Assembly: GCF_012273515.2 (NCBI RefSeq)
Contig: NZ_CP050975.2
Span: forward strand, 2,976,001 to 3,040,000
Origin: Streptomyces sp. RPA4-2
GTDB taxonomy: Bacteria; Actinomycetota; Actinomycetes; Streptomycetales; Streptomycetaceae
DNA: 64,000 bases
Direction of reading: 5' to 3'
Shown: in pieces, positions 52,513 to 61,630 of the stretch
How the letters are laid out: each line of letters begins with the position of its first letter
Numbering within the stretch: position 1 is the first letter of the stretch
The notes under the pieces: generated by a model
What the model saw: the letters and a program-made list of their open reading frames with translations, nothing else
Databases searched by the model: none
What the model was told of the DNA's origin: nothing
Made by a program: the position numbers and the translations under genes

Positions 52513-53996
52513 GGAGGGCCTTTCGGTGGACGGCCGTGCGGGGACGTAGGAGGGGACCACGGCGAGCAGGACGCTCGGGGTGTGGTCCGCGAGCCGGGCC
52601 AGCAGTCCCCCGGGGGCGTGCAGCTCGGGGGTGTCGGCGGCGGAGTCCACGACGGCCACGACGGCGTCGAAGCCGGCGCCCGCGACGTTGTAGGCGTAGC
52701 GCTCCCCGGGGCCGTCGTCCGGGTGGTCGTGGGCCGGGAAGGCGAGCCGGGTGCGTATCGCGTAGCCGGGGTCGTCGACGGCGAGGACCGGGGACCTGGT
52801 GGTCGTGGAGTAGCGCACCTCGGCGGCCGTGACCTGCTCCAGTTCCCTGGCCAGTCGCAGCGGCGCGTACATCAGCTCCTCGAAGCCGAGCACCAGCACG
52901 CGGCGGGCGCCGGCCGGCAGCGCCTCGGCGATCCGTGCGGCCATGACGGGCAGGGCCCCGTCCAGACGGACGCGCTGTCCGGGCGTGAACCCGTGCTTAC
53001 CGCCGTCGGGAACGCCGCGCGGCCAGCCGAGCCCGACACGGGTGGCGGCCGGGTGCCCGCGGCGGCGGGGGGCGCGCTCGGGCGGGCGGGCCGGGCCGTC
53101 GGCCGTGCCCGCGGCGCCGGCGGTAAGCCGCTCTCCGGCAGCCGCCTCCCGCTCCCCCCGCCGGACAGGGCAGCGGCGGGTGTACCCGGGCCGGGGCGAC
53201 CGGCTTCGCCGTCGGACGCCACGCCCGTGGCCGGCGCGGACCCGTCGCCCGGAGCCGGCGCGGACCCGGCGGCGCTCCGGTCGGCGGACTCGTACTCCGC
53301 GACCAGGGCCTGGCCCTTCTCCAGTACGCCCTCCGGGAGCTTCACCGTGCCGCTCGCCGCGACGACCAGGTCCACTCGCGCGCCGATCTCCCGGGCGAAG
53401 TCCTCCAGCCGCCCCAGATCGGCGGCCGACCGCATGTCGACCAGCGCCACTATCACGTACCGCTCGCGCGGATGGCGGGCGTGCAGGTCACGGATGGTGT
53501 TGAGGACCGTGTTGCCGGTCGAGAACTCGTCGTCGACCAGGACCAGCGGGCCGCCCCCCGCCAGCAGACCGGGGTCCTGCGGCAGCAGCAGATGGGACGT
53601 GGCGTGCGAGTGCGACTCCTCGAAACCGCCCGCCGGGGTGACGCCCGGGACGGGGCGGCGGGTCGAGTGGAGGTAGGGCGCGAGGCCCACCCCGTCGGCG
53701 ACGCAGTGGCCGAGCCCGGTGGCCGTCTCCGCGTACCCGAGGACGACCGCCGCACGGGCGTCCTCGGTGCCGAGCAGCTCCCGCACGCGGCGGCCGAGCG
53801 CGAACCCGTACCCGTACACCACGGACGGCGACTGCGGGACGTGCTTGCCCAGCACGTTCGAGACCAGCAGATGCGCCCGCCGGGGGTTGCGCCGCAGCGC
53901 GAGTCCCAGCAGGTCGCCCAGCTTCTCGTCACCGACGAGTTCGACGCCGAGCCGCTCCGCGACCCAGGTCCCCGTCCACACCACGTTGTCCATCAA
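52513..53996 (-). pseudogene. PRTase_2-TRSP gene of the Ter cluster, frameshifted in the linker
   Basis: From ATG 53996 the N-terminal phosphoribosyltransferase reads TWVAERLGVELVGDEKLGDL, VYGYGFALGRRVRELLG, AVVLGYAETATGLGHCVADG, GGFEESHSHATSHLL and the PRPP loop GGPLVLVDDEFSTGNTVLNT. After about 53230, in a G-rich linker, the conserved TRSP domain continues in a different frame: VGLGWPRGVPDGGKHGFTP, ARRVLVLGFEELMYAPLRLA, SPVLAVDDPGYAIRTRLAFP and FDAVVAVVDSAADTPELHAP. One frame change links them. Without it the protein ends at 52872 in nonsense. It may be a sequencing error, or the two domains may be separately expressed. Confidence 0.78.
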
Positions 53997-54036
53997 TTCC
54001 TTAGTCTGCGAGGTCGTACGTGTCGGCGCGGCCCGG

Positions 54037-55203
54037 TCAGGCCGGGAGCCCGGCGGCGAGCAGCTCCACGAAGCCGATGTCCTCGTTCGCGACGCCGAAC
54101 ACCTCGGCGCGCTCCAGAGTGCGCTCGGCCCAGGCGCGGTGCGGCTTCACCTCGTTCATCTTGTTCGTGTACGCCGACCGCAGCACACCCCCGCCGCCGC
54201 GCTCGGGCCGCAGGATGTCCTGCGCGTCGCTCCACTCCTCGTGGCTGACGACGGACAGGGCGTGCACGGCCGGGACGTGCGAGGGGTGGATACAGGTCTT
54301 GCCGAGCAGTCCGTTGGCCCGGTCGAGGGCGATCTCGCGCAGCAGTCCGTCCATGTCGTGCTCGATCAGGGCCTCGCGCAGCTCCTCGACCTCGCCCTCC
54401 AGGAAGGGGCTGCGGCGCAGCTGCGGCTTGAACATGCGTTCCTGGACCCGGAAGTACTCCCAGACCGGTCCGGTCACCGTGAAGCCGGTGCCGTCCGCGC
54501 GGCCCAGCGTGTTCACCACGTCGGCGATCACGGAGGCGACGATCTGGACGTCGTAGGCGGTCATGTCGGGTGCTCGGCGCAGTCCGTACGCCGAGCAGAA
54601 GTCGGTGACGCCCAGGCGCAGCGCGAGGACGCGGTCGCGGTACTTGTCGACGACCCGGGAGATGCCCGCCAGGGTCTCCCGGCGGCTCTCCAGGTACAGC
54701 AGGCAGGGCGATTCGAGGACCGGCATGGCGAACAGCCGCCGCCCGCTCGCGGCCTCGGCCGCGGTGAGCGCCTCCAGGAACGGGACACCCCGCTCCTCGG
54801 TGAACTTCGGCAGGACGAATCCGGACAGCAGCCGCACGGACGCGCCGAGCCGCTGTACGAGATCCGGGATCTGCTCCGGCTCGCGGACCCGCACGAACAG
54901 CAGCGGGAGCTCGGCGGCGGGGCGTGCGGCGAGGTCGGCGAACTGCCGGACCAGGTTCCGCTCCGCCCCCACGACCTCGGAGTCGTCGATCGAGTCCTCG
55001 AGGCACAGCACCATGGAGACCACGCCGCGCGCGGCCTGCTTGAGGATGTCGTCGGCGAGGTGGGGCCGGGTCGCGGGGCTGTAGAGGGTGGCTCCCAGGG
55101 CCGCCGCCAGCAGGCGGGGCGGGGAGTCGGCGGTGAAGACGCAGGGCTCGCGGTGGAAGAGCCGCTGCCGCTCTACAGGGGCGATGTGCCCGAAATGACG
55201 CAT
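54037..55203 (-). CDS. HpcH/HpaI-aldolase/citrate-lyase-like enzyme of the Ter cluster
   Basis: 388 aa, ATG 55203. TIM-barrel features: GATLYSPATRPHLADDILKQ, GVVSMVLCLEDSIDDSEV (metal-binding E-D), LLFVRVREPEQIPDLVQRLG, LRLGVTDFCSAYGLRR, GLLGKTCIHPSHVPAVHAL (metal Asp/His side). It probably cleaves or joins a C-C bond in the Ter-linked metabolite pathway. The 40 bases to the PRTase_2 gene suggest one operon of four genes on the minus strand (55203 to 50492). It is divergent from terD at 55393. Confidence 0.87.
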   Translation of the reverse strand: MRHFGHIAPVERQRLFHREPCVFTADSPPRLLAAALGATLYSPATRPHLADDILKQAARGVVSMVLCLEDSIDDSEVVGAERNLVRQFADLAARPAAELPLLFVRVREPEQIPDLVQRLGASVRLLSGFVLPKFTEERGVPFLEALTAAEAASGRRLFAMPVLESPCLLYLESRRETLAGISRVVDKYRDRVLALRLGVTDFCSAYGLRRAPDMTAYDVQIVASVIADVVNTLGRADGTGFTVTGPVWEYFRVQERMFKPQLRRSPFLEGEVEELREALIEHDMDGLLREIALDRANGLLGKTCIHPSHVPAVHALSVVSHEEWSDAQDILRPERGGGGVLRSAYTNKMNEVKPHRAWAERTLERAEVFGVANEDIGFVELLAAGLPA

Positions 55204-55392
55204 GAGACTCCCCTATGGCGGCTAGTCGGATCTACGTGATGTGGCCGGTAATAGTACGTACAAATGCATGTCAGGGGTTCCCACCGGGCGTGAAGTTCAG
55301 GTAACTCGGCCATGTCGGTTGTCCTCACGCTCCGATGGGGAATCCTCACCCCCGCGTTGTCGTGACCAGGACCGAGAGGGCAGGATGACCGC

Positions 55393-56262
55393 ATGACGCA
55401 CGCGATGCTGAAGGGGTCGAACATCCCGCTGGACGCCACAGCGGTTCGTGCCGTGCTGCGCTGGACTCCCGGGCAGGGTGTCCCGGACGTCGACGCCTCG
55501 GCACTGCTCCTCGGTCCCGACGGTCGTGTGCGATCCGACGAGGACTTCGTCTTCTACAACCAGCCACGTCATCCTTCGGGCAAGGTCTGGCGGCTCGGCA
55601 AGAAGCGCGTCGCCGAGGGCCTCACCGACACGATCCAGACAGATCTGGCCGGTGTCGAGTCCGGCGTCGGACAGATTCTGCTGGTCGCATCGGCGGACGG
55701 GGTGTCCTTCGACCACGTACGCTCCCTGCGCATTCTGCTGTACGACGCCTCCGGTGCCGAGGGTGAACCCCTGGCGTACTTCGACGTCAAGCCGGAGACC
55801 GGTACGGAGACGGCGCTGATCTGCGGCGAGCTGTACCGGCGCGGAGCGGGCTGGAAGTTCCGGGCGCTCGGCGAGGGTTACCCGAACGGGCTGGAGGGGC
55901 TGGCCTCCGATTTCGGGATCACGGTGGACGAGTCGGAGCCCGAGTCCGCGACCGGGGCCGTACCGGAGGCGGCGGACTGGGCCGTCCCGGTGACGTCGCC
56001 GGAGACCTCGGTGCCGCTGCCGGCCGAACAGCCCGCTCCGGTGCCCCAGCAGCCCGCGTACGGCTATCCGCAGCCGCAGACGGCACCCGCGCAGCCCGCC
56101 TACGGCTATCCCCAGCCGGTGAGCCGGCCGGGCTACGGCTATCCGCAGCCGCAGACGGCGCCCGCCGTGCCGCCGGCGTACGGCTTCCCGCAGGCGGTCG
56201 GTGCCCTGCCCGACCCGGATTTCCGGCTGCCGCCGCAGGGTCCCCAGTTCGTCGGCCGCTGA
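55393..56262 (+). CDS. TerD-family protein with Pro/Gln/Tyr-rich tail
   Basis: 289 aa. TerD domain (residues about 1-180): [37 protein letters not shown] (Ca2+-binding D-x-D), [40 protein letters not shown] and [16 protein letters not shown]. The C-terminal 100 residues are low-complexity with repeats of [11 protein letters not shown]. TerD proteins are stress-related Ca2+-binding cytoplasmic proteins. The divergent 190-base region shared with the citrate-lyase-like gene may hold a common promoter. Confidence 0.92.
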   Translation: MTHAMLKGSNIPLDATAVRAVLRWTPGQGVPDVDASALLLGPDGRVRSDEDFVFYNQPRHPSGKVWRLGKKRVAEGLTDTIQTDLAGVESGVGQILLVASADGVSFDHVRSLRILLYDASGAEGEPLAYFDVKPETGTETALICGELYRRGAGWKFRALGEGYPNGLEGLASDFGITVDESEPESATGAVPEAADWAVPVTSPETSVPLPAEQPAPVPQQPAYGYPQPQTAPAQPAYGYPQPVSRPGYGYPQPQTAPAVPPAYGFPQAVGALPDPDFRLPPQGPQFVGR

Positions 56263-56352
56263 GCGGCCCCGCGGGGAGCCGTCCTGCCGGGGCGGCGCTC
56301 CGCGGCCGGGACGGGGAGCTGTCCCGCGGGGACGTTCCACATCGAGGCGTGC

Positions 56353-57093
56353 TCAGCGGTCGACCTTGGACTTGTACCCCCGCCCCCACTGCAGTCCCCA
56401 GCCGTACAGCCGGTCGAGTTCGGCCTGGAAGCCGTAGACGAACTTCACCTCGCGGCGCACGGTGATCTCGCCCTTGTTGTTCTCGATCATCACGACCGCG
56501 CAGGACCGGGCCTGCGGATGGCGTTCGTCGAGCCCGATCTCGATCCGCGGGCCGTTGCTCGGGTAGAGGGTGATGACGGCGTGCGTGCGGTCGAAGGCGG
56601 GCGTCTGGTCGTAGATGTAGACGAAGACCAGCAGCCGTTTGATGTCGTCGCGGTGGTCGAGGTTGACGTACGCCGTCTCGCCCGACCCGGAACCGAAGCG
56701 GTCGTCGCCGCTGAGTTTCACGAACGGCGGACCGTTGATCTCACCGAGGAGGCCGCCCAGCGGCTGCACCACGCCCTTGGTGCCGTCCGTGAGCTCGTAG
56801 AGCACGCCGAGGTCGAGGTCGACGTTCACCATGCTCTGCGTGTGTGCCTGGACCACGTCCGGCTTGAAGATCTTGAGGGGGTGGCGCAGCAGGCTGCCGC
56901 GCTGCTGGCCGCCGCCGATGTCGGAGGTCCGCATCCGCCAGGACAGGTTGATGCGGAGGTTGCCGGTGGCCGCGCCCTGCTTGGTGAGCGAGACCGTGTG
57001 GCTGCGTTTGGTCAGTTCTATGGAGTTGGTGGCCGCGCTGCCGGAGTCGAAGTCCGTCGTGCGTCCGCGCCACAGCTCGTCCCAGAAGCCCAT
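56353..57093 (-). CDS. TerD/TerZ-family protein
   Basis: 246 aa from ATG 57093 (MGFWDELWRGRTTDFDSG). SIELTKRSHTVSLTKQG, INLSWRMRTSD, VDLDLGVLYELTDGTKGVVQ (D-x-D), FVKLSGDDRFGSGSGETAYV, RLLVFVYIYDQTPAFDRTHA and CAVVMIENNKGEITVRREVK follow the TerD plan. It has a longer, more divergent N-terminus than the short TerDs. Shares the minus strand with DUF475 and the two other terD genes. Confidence 0.9.
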   Translation of the reverse strand: MGFWDELWRGRTTDFDSGSAATNSIELTKRSHTVSLTKQGAATGNLRINLSWRMRTSDIGGGQQRGSLLRHPLKIFKPDVVQAHTQSMVNVDLDLGVLYELTDGTKGVVQPLGGLLGEINGPPFVKLSGDDRFGSGSGETAYVNLDHRDDIKRLLVFVYIYDQTPAFDRTHAVITLYPSNGPRIEIGLDERHPQARSCAVVMIENNKGEITVRREVKFVYGFQAELDRLYGWGLQWGRGYKSKVDR

Positions 57094-57264
57094 TACCGAA
57101 TCCCGCCCCCATGTTGCCTCGATACGCGGCGGGGCGGCCGTGAGGACTGGTCCTCGACAGCCGCCCCGTTCAGAGCGTTCCCTCACCGGGCCCGGGTTCA
57201 CACCCGCTCGACACCGGCACCGGCGCCCCGGAGGCGACCCGAGCCTCCGGAAAAGGGGAGTCCG

Positions 57265-58413
57265 TCAGACCCCGGACGAGACCTCAGCCTTCTCGTCCGA
57301 GGTCGTGCCTTTTCCCTCGGCGGCCGCGAGCGCCTTGTTGCGGCGTACCGACGACCAGAAGGACCAGCCGATCAGGACGACACCGACGAGACCGGTGATG
57401 ACCTCGTTGATCTGGTACTGGATGGTGACGAGCAGGATCACGGCGAGGGCGCCGATCGCGTAGTGGGCGCCGTGCTCCAGGTAGACGTAGTCGTCGAGGG
57501 TGCCCTGGCGGACCAGGTAGACCGTGAGCGAACGGACGTACATGGCGCCGATGCCGAGACCGAGGGCCATCAGCACGATGTCGTTGGTGATCGCGAACGC
57601 GCCGATGACGCCGTCGAAGGAGAACGACGCGTCAAGGACCTCGAGGTAGAGGAACATGAAGAAGGCGGCCTGGCCGGCCAGGACGACGGCGGGCTTCTTC
57701 TTGCCGGTCCGCTCGGCCTCCTCCTCTTCCTCGTGGGAGCGTTCCTCCTCCTCTTCGAGCCGGTCCTCGAAGTAGCCGGAGAGTCCACCGACGACCATGT
57801 AGGTGATCAGGCCGGCGATGCCGGAGATCAGCACCGTCTGTGCCTTGTCGGCGTGGCCGCCGCCGTGCTGGTGGGCGTGGACCGCGAAGGTGAAGGAGGT
57901 GATCAGCAGGACGATCAGGGCGATGCAGACCGACAGCATGTCGACCTTGCCGAGCTTGGCCAGCGGGCGCTCGATCCAGCGCAGCCACTGGATGTCGCGG
58001 TCCTCGAAGATGAAGTCGAGGAAGATCATCAGCAGGAACATGCCACCGAAGGCGGCGATCGACGGGTGGGCGTCGGTCACCAGCTGCTGATACTTGTCCT
58101 TGTCGTTCAGCGCGAGATCGACCGCGTCGATCGGGCCGATCTTGGCGCTGATGGCGACGATGACGACGGGGAAGACCAGACGCATACCGAAGACGGCGAT
58201 CAGCACACCGACCGTGAGGAAGATCTTCTGCCAGAAGGCACTCATCTTCTTCAGGATTCCGGCGTTGACCACCGCGTTGTCGAAGGACAGCGAGATCTCC
58301 AGGACGGCCAGGATCGCCACGATGCCAAAGGCGGTCCACCCCCCGTAGAAGGCCGCTGCGACCAGACCGATCGCGGTAATCGCGAACGACCAGCCGAAGG
58401 TTTTCAGAAGCAC
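57265..58413 (-). CDS. DUF475 (TerC-like) integral membrane protein
   Basis: 382 aa, GTG start 58413. Ten or so TM helices, including TFGWSFAITAIGLVAAAFYG, IVAILAVLEISLSFDNAVVN (E-I-S-L-S-F-D-N-A motif of TerC-like proteins), MRLVFPVVIVAISAKIGPID, and FFMFLYLEVLDASFSFDGV (a second E/D-x-S-F-D motif). An acidic loop EDRLEEEEERSHEEEEEAER separates halves. TerC is a metal-linked membrane component that works with TerD in metal and oxidant stress. The partner genes terD lie on both sides. Confidence 0.93.
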   Translation of the reverse strand: MLLKTFGWSFAITAIGLVAAAFYGGWTAFGIVAILAVLEISLSFDNAVVNAGILKKMSAFWQKIFLTVGVLIAVFGMRLVFPVVIVAISAKIGPIDAVDLALNDKDKYQQLVTDAHPSIAAFGGMFLLMIFLDFIFEDRDIQWLRWIERPLAKLGKVDMLSVCIALIVLLITSFTFAVHAHQHGGGHADKAQTVLISGIAGLITYMVVGGLSGYFEDRLEEEEERSHEEEEEAERTGKKKPAVVLAGQAAFFMFLYLEVLDASFSFDGVIGAFAITNDIVLMALGLGIGAMYVRSLTVYLVRQGTLDDYVYLEHGAHYAIGALAVILLVTIQYQINEVITGLVGVVLIGWSFWSSVRRNKALAAAEGKGTTSDEKAEVSSGV

Positions 58414-58548
58414 TGGCTACCCAATCATCGTGTGGTGGGGGCACCCCCAAGCGCCGGCTTGGGGAAGGGCTTCCCCCGCGCCGTACTCGGCTTTACCTAC
58501 TGTTGACCACGAAGTCTAGAGGCCCGCCCTCGGCTGGTGCAGGTGGGC

Positions 58549-59124
58549 CTAGGAAACATTGACCCCGAAGTCCAGGGCGATACCACGCAATCCGGACGCG
58601 TATCCCTGGCCCACCGCGCGGAACTTCCACTCGCTGTTGTAGCGGTAGACCTCACCGAAGATCATCGCGGTCTCCGTGGAGGCGTCCTCGGAGAGGTCGT
58701 AGCGGGCGAGCTCCTGGCCGTCGGCCTGGTTGACCACACGGATGAAGGCGTTGCTGACCTGGCCGAAGGTCTGGCCGCGGTTGTCGGCCTCGTGGATGGA
58801 GACCGGAAAGACGATCTTGTCGACGTTGGCCGGCACCTTGGAGAGGTCGATCAGGATCGACTCGTCGTCGCCCTCTCCCTCACCCGTGAGGTTGTCGCCG
58901 GTGTGCTCCACCGAGCCGTCGGGGCTCTTGAGCTGGTTGTAGAAGACGAACCACTCGTCGCCGAGCACCCGGCCGGAGTTGCACAGCAGCGCGCTGGCAT
59001 CCAGGTCGAAGGGGGCTCCGGTGGTGGAACGCGCGTCCCAGCCGAGACCGATCATCACGTGTGTGAGGTTCGGTGCGGCCTTGGAGAGGGAGACATTGCC
59101 TCCCTTGGCGAGCGTGACGCCCAT
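58549..59124 (-). CDS. terD: TerD-family stress protein
   Basis: 191 aa, ATG 59124 after [51 protein letters not shown] (Ca2+-binding D-x-D), [59 protein letters not shown] and a C-terminus [14 protein letters not shown] are the canonical short TerD sequence. About 60-65% like the gene at 59416 by eye, so a recent tandem paralogue. Confidence 0.95.
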   Translation of the reverse strand: MGVTLAKGGNVSLSKAAPNLTHVMIGLGWDARSTTGAPFDLDASALLCNSGRVLGDEWFVFYNQLKSPDGSVEHTGDNLTGEGEGDDESILIDLSKVPANVDKIVFPVSIHEADNRGQTFGQVSNAFIRVVNQADGQELARYDLSEDASTETAMIFGEVYRYNSEWKFRAVGQGYASGLRGIALDFGVNVS

Positions 59125-59415
59125 GATCTGATTCCTCCCCGGTGAAGCGTTCACTCAGTCCTGCGGGCGGTGTCCCCGCCATTCCCGGCCGGCCCGTCCG
59201 TCTGGTCCGGGTCCGGGGGGTGTCTTCCCCCGGCACGGCACAGCATGCGCGCGGCGCCCCGGCGCTCATATGTCGCACGCGGGGCGCACAGATATCGGGC
59301 AGGCCCGGCGCCGCACCCGAAGAGGTGCGACGCCGGGCCGAGGAGCCGGAGGCCGTAAGCCGTAGGCCCACGACGGACTGGGCCGTACGGCCGGGGCTCG
59401 ACGCCGGTGTACGGC

Positions 59416-59991
59416 TCAGACGTTGACGCCGAAGTCCTGCGCGATGCCGCGCAGACCCGAGGCGTACCCCTGGCCGATGGCGCGGAACTTCCACTCCGCG
59501 CCGTTGCGGTACAGCTCGCCGAAGACCATGGCGGTCTCCGTGGAGGCGTCCTCGGAGAGGTCGTAGCGGGCGATCTCCGCCTCGCCGGCCTGGTTCACCA
59601 CGCGGATGAACGCGTTGCGGACCTGGCCGAAGGACTGCTGGCGGTTCTCGGCGTCGTAGATGGAGACCGGGAACACGATCTTCTGGACGTCGGCCGGGAC
59701 GGCGGCGAGATTCACCTTGATCTGCTCGTCGTCGCCCTCGCCCTCACCGGTGATGTTGTCGCCGGTGTGCTCGACCGAGCCGTCCGGGCTCTTCAGGTTG
59801 TTGAAGAACACGAAGTTCTGGTCGGAGCTGACCTTGCCGTCCGCGTTCGTGAGGATGGCGCTGGCGTCGAGGTCGAAGTCGACGCCGGTCGTCGTACGGG
59901 CGTCCCATCCCAGACCGACGATGACCGCGGTCAGTCCCGGGGCCTCCTTGGTCAGCGATACGTTGCCGCCCTTGCTGAGGCTGACTCCCAC
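59416..59991 (-). CDS. terD: TerD-family stress protein
   Basis: 191 aa from GTG 59991, chosen because GGGAGGA is 4 bases upstream (an ATG at 60003 would start too early, before the site). [76 protein letters not shown] and the end [13 protein letters not shown]. Same length as the neighbour. A 291-base gap with no gene separates the two terD genes. Confidence 0.95.
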   Translation of the reverse strand: MGVSLSKGGNVSLTKEAPGLTAVIVGLGWDARTTTGVDFDLDASAILTNADGKVSSDQNFVFFNNLKSPDGSVEHTGDNITGEGEGDDEQIKVNLAAVPADVQKIVFPVSIYDAENRQQSFGQVRNAFIRVVNQAGEAEIARYDLSEDASTETAMVFGELYRNGAEWKFRAIGQGYASGLRGIAQDFGVNV

Positions 59992-60104
59992 GAGTCCTCC
60001 CATTGGTGTCCGGGGGCGGGGAGCCCCGTCGTGCGTTGGTATCGGATCAACGTGTCGATCCTAGTGACGGGTTCCCGCACCCTGCAGGCCCTGCGACCGA
60101 AGAA

Positions 60105-60563
60105 TCACAGGGTGTCGAGCGCCTTCACGTACTCGTTCAGGTCACGCGCGTCCGGCAGACCGTTGACCACGGTCCAGCGCACGACGCCCGCCTTGTCGAT
60201 GATGAAGGTGCCGCGCACGGCACACCCCTTGTCCTCGTCGAAGACGCCGTACGCGCGTGAAGTGTTGCCGTGCGGCCAGAAATCGGAGAGCAGCGGGTAG
60301 TCCAGGCTCTCCTGCTCGGCGAAGACGCGCAGGGTGTGGATGGAGTCGTTGGAGACGGCCAGCAGCTGGACGTCGTCGTTGACGAACTTCGGCAGTTCGT
60401 CGCGCAGGGCGCACAACTCGCCGGTGCACACACCGGTGAAAGCGAACGGGTAGAAGAGCAGCACCACGTTCTTCTCGCCGCGGAAGTCGGACAGCTTCAC
60501 GGTGGCCCCGTGGTTGTCCTTGAGCTCGAAGTCCGGTGCCTCGGTGCCGACCTCGATCGCCAT
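60105..60563 (-). CDS. AhpE-type peroxiredoxin
   Basis: 152 aa from ATG 60563 (a GTG at 60569 is a close alternative with better spacing). [40 protein letters not shown] with peroxidatic Cys46 and a nearby Cys51, [20 protein letters not shown] and [18 protein letters not shown]. It reduces peroxides in the cytoplasm using a thiol reductant. Its place beside terD and aceE fits oxidant defence. Same strand as the Ter genes and DUF3052. Confidence 0.93.
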   Translation of the reverse strand: MAIEVGTEAPDFELKDNHGATVKLSDFRGEKNVVLLFYPFAFTGVCTGELCALRDELPKFVNDDVQLLAVSNDSIHTLRVFAEQESLDYPLLSDFWPHGNTSRAYGVFDEDKGCAVRGTFIIDKAGVVRWTVVNGLPDARDLNEYVKALDTL

Positions 60564-60721
60564 ACTCACACGCTTCCCTTCCAGGGGGCTGTTCGGGTGA
60601 CGACCACCCTACGCAGGGACGTCCGGGCGTCCCGGATCGGCCCATGACCGAGGCCCCCGCCGGCGGATCGCCGGCGGGGGCCTCGCACACACGGATGCTC
60701 TGCGTCAGACGGAGCGACAGC

Positions 60722-61150
60722 TCAGCGCTTCGACTTGGGCGTGGCCAGACGCGTGCCCGACCACTCCTTCCCCACGGAAATGCTCTTCGTCTGGGAGAGG
60801 CCCGCGGTCTGGGCGGCGTCATTGATGTCGCTGGGCTCGACGTAGCCGTCCCGGCCGGTCTTCGGGGTCAGCAGCCAGATCATGCCGCCGTCCTCAAGGA
60901 GACCGATGGCGTCCACCAGGGCATCCGTAAGGTCGCCGTCCTCGTCGCGGAACCACAGCAGTACGACGTCTGCGACGTCGTCGTAGTCCTCATCGACCAG
61001 GTCCTGGCCGATCAACGATTCGATACCTTCACGGAGGTCGTGGTCAACGTCGTCGTCGAAGCCGATCTCCTGGACCACCTGTCCGGGCTCGAACCCCAGC
61101 CTGCCGGCCGGGTTGGTCCGCTCCTCCGCGTGGTCCGCGGTCGCGCTCAC
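60722..61150 (-). CDS. DUF3052 family protein
   Basis: 142 aa from GTG 61150 with AGGAGG seven bases upstream. GRLGFEPGQVVQEIGFDDDV, REGIESLIGQDLVDEDYDDV, ADVVLLWFRDEDGDLTDALV, DGGMIWLLTPKTGRDGYVEP and SISVGKEWSGTRLATPKSKR match DUF3052, a conserved actinobacterial single-domain family of unknown biochemistry. It is divergent from aceE across 480 bases. Its presence between the peroxiredoxin and aceE is a usual streptomycete order. Confidence 0.93.
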   Translation of the reverse strand: MSATADHAEERTNPAGRLGFEPGQVVQEIGFDDDVDHDLREGIESLIGQDLVDEDYDDVADVVLLWFRDEDGDLTDALVDAIGLLEDGGMIWLLTPKTGRDGYVEPSDINDAAQTAGLSQTKSISVGKEWSGTRLATPKSKR

Positions 61151-61501
61151 GGCTTGCCTCCTGATCATGTTTCGGTAGATGTCTCAGCCACGCGCGTGCG
61201 CGAAGCATTGGCCGTAGTCCACACGGGCGGGGCGGATCGCGCAAGTACCCGGCCGTCGAGACCGCCGAAACGGTGACGATCCCGGCGGTGTCGGCGCAAC
61301 TCCAGTCGGCGAATCACGGCCATAGGTGACGCACACCACACCTTTCTGCCCCATTTGTGAAGTTCGGAACCCTTGGAGCGTACGAGACCCGAACGACTTT
61401 GCGGAACGCGTCACGGAGTGAGCGTATCGTTGCGTTTTGGTCTGGCCCGTCCCGGCGAACTGCGGGAATGTCTCGGTTACCTATCGGTAGAGATGACGAT
61501 T

Positions 61502-61531
61502 CCGTTCCCGAGGTACACGATTGGGGAACGG
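61502..61531 (+). promoter_or_regulatory. Inverted repeat in the aceE leader
   Basis: CCGTTCCC and GGGAACGG flank 14 bases, about 100 bases before the aceE start. It could be an operator for a pyruvate or TCA regulator. The rest of 61151-61630 has no gene and should carry the divergent promoters. Confidence 0.5.
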
Positions 61532-61630
61532 TGCCGAGACACCGTGAATCCGCCCCAGACAGCGCCCAGAAAGCCCTTACTCAGCCCCCCGGGCAGCCTT
61601 CAGACAGCCCTCTGACAGCGAAGGAACAGC

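Noticed and set aside
51307..53676. Long plus-strand open frame over the Ter biosynthetic genes
   Set aside because: Shadow of the minus-strand PRTase/TRSP genes; no start site support and no recognisable protein.
56518..58506. Long plus-strand open frame over terD and DUF475
   Set aside because: Asp/Val/Glu-rich mirror of membrane-protein codons; the minus strand carries the DUF475 and TerD motifs.
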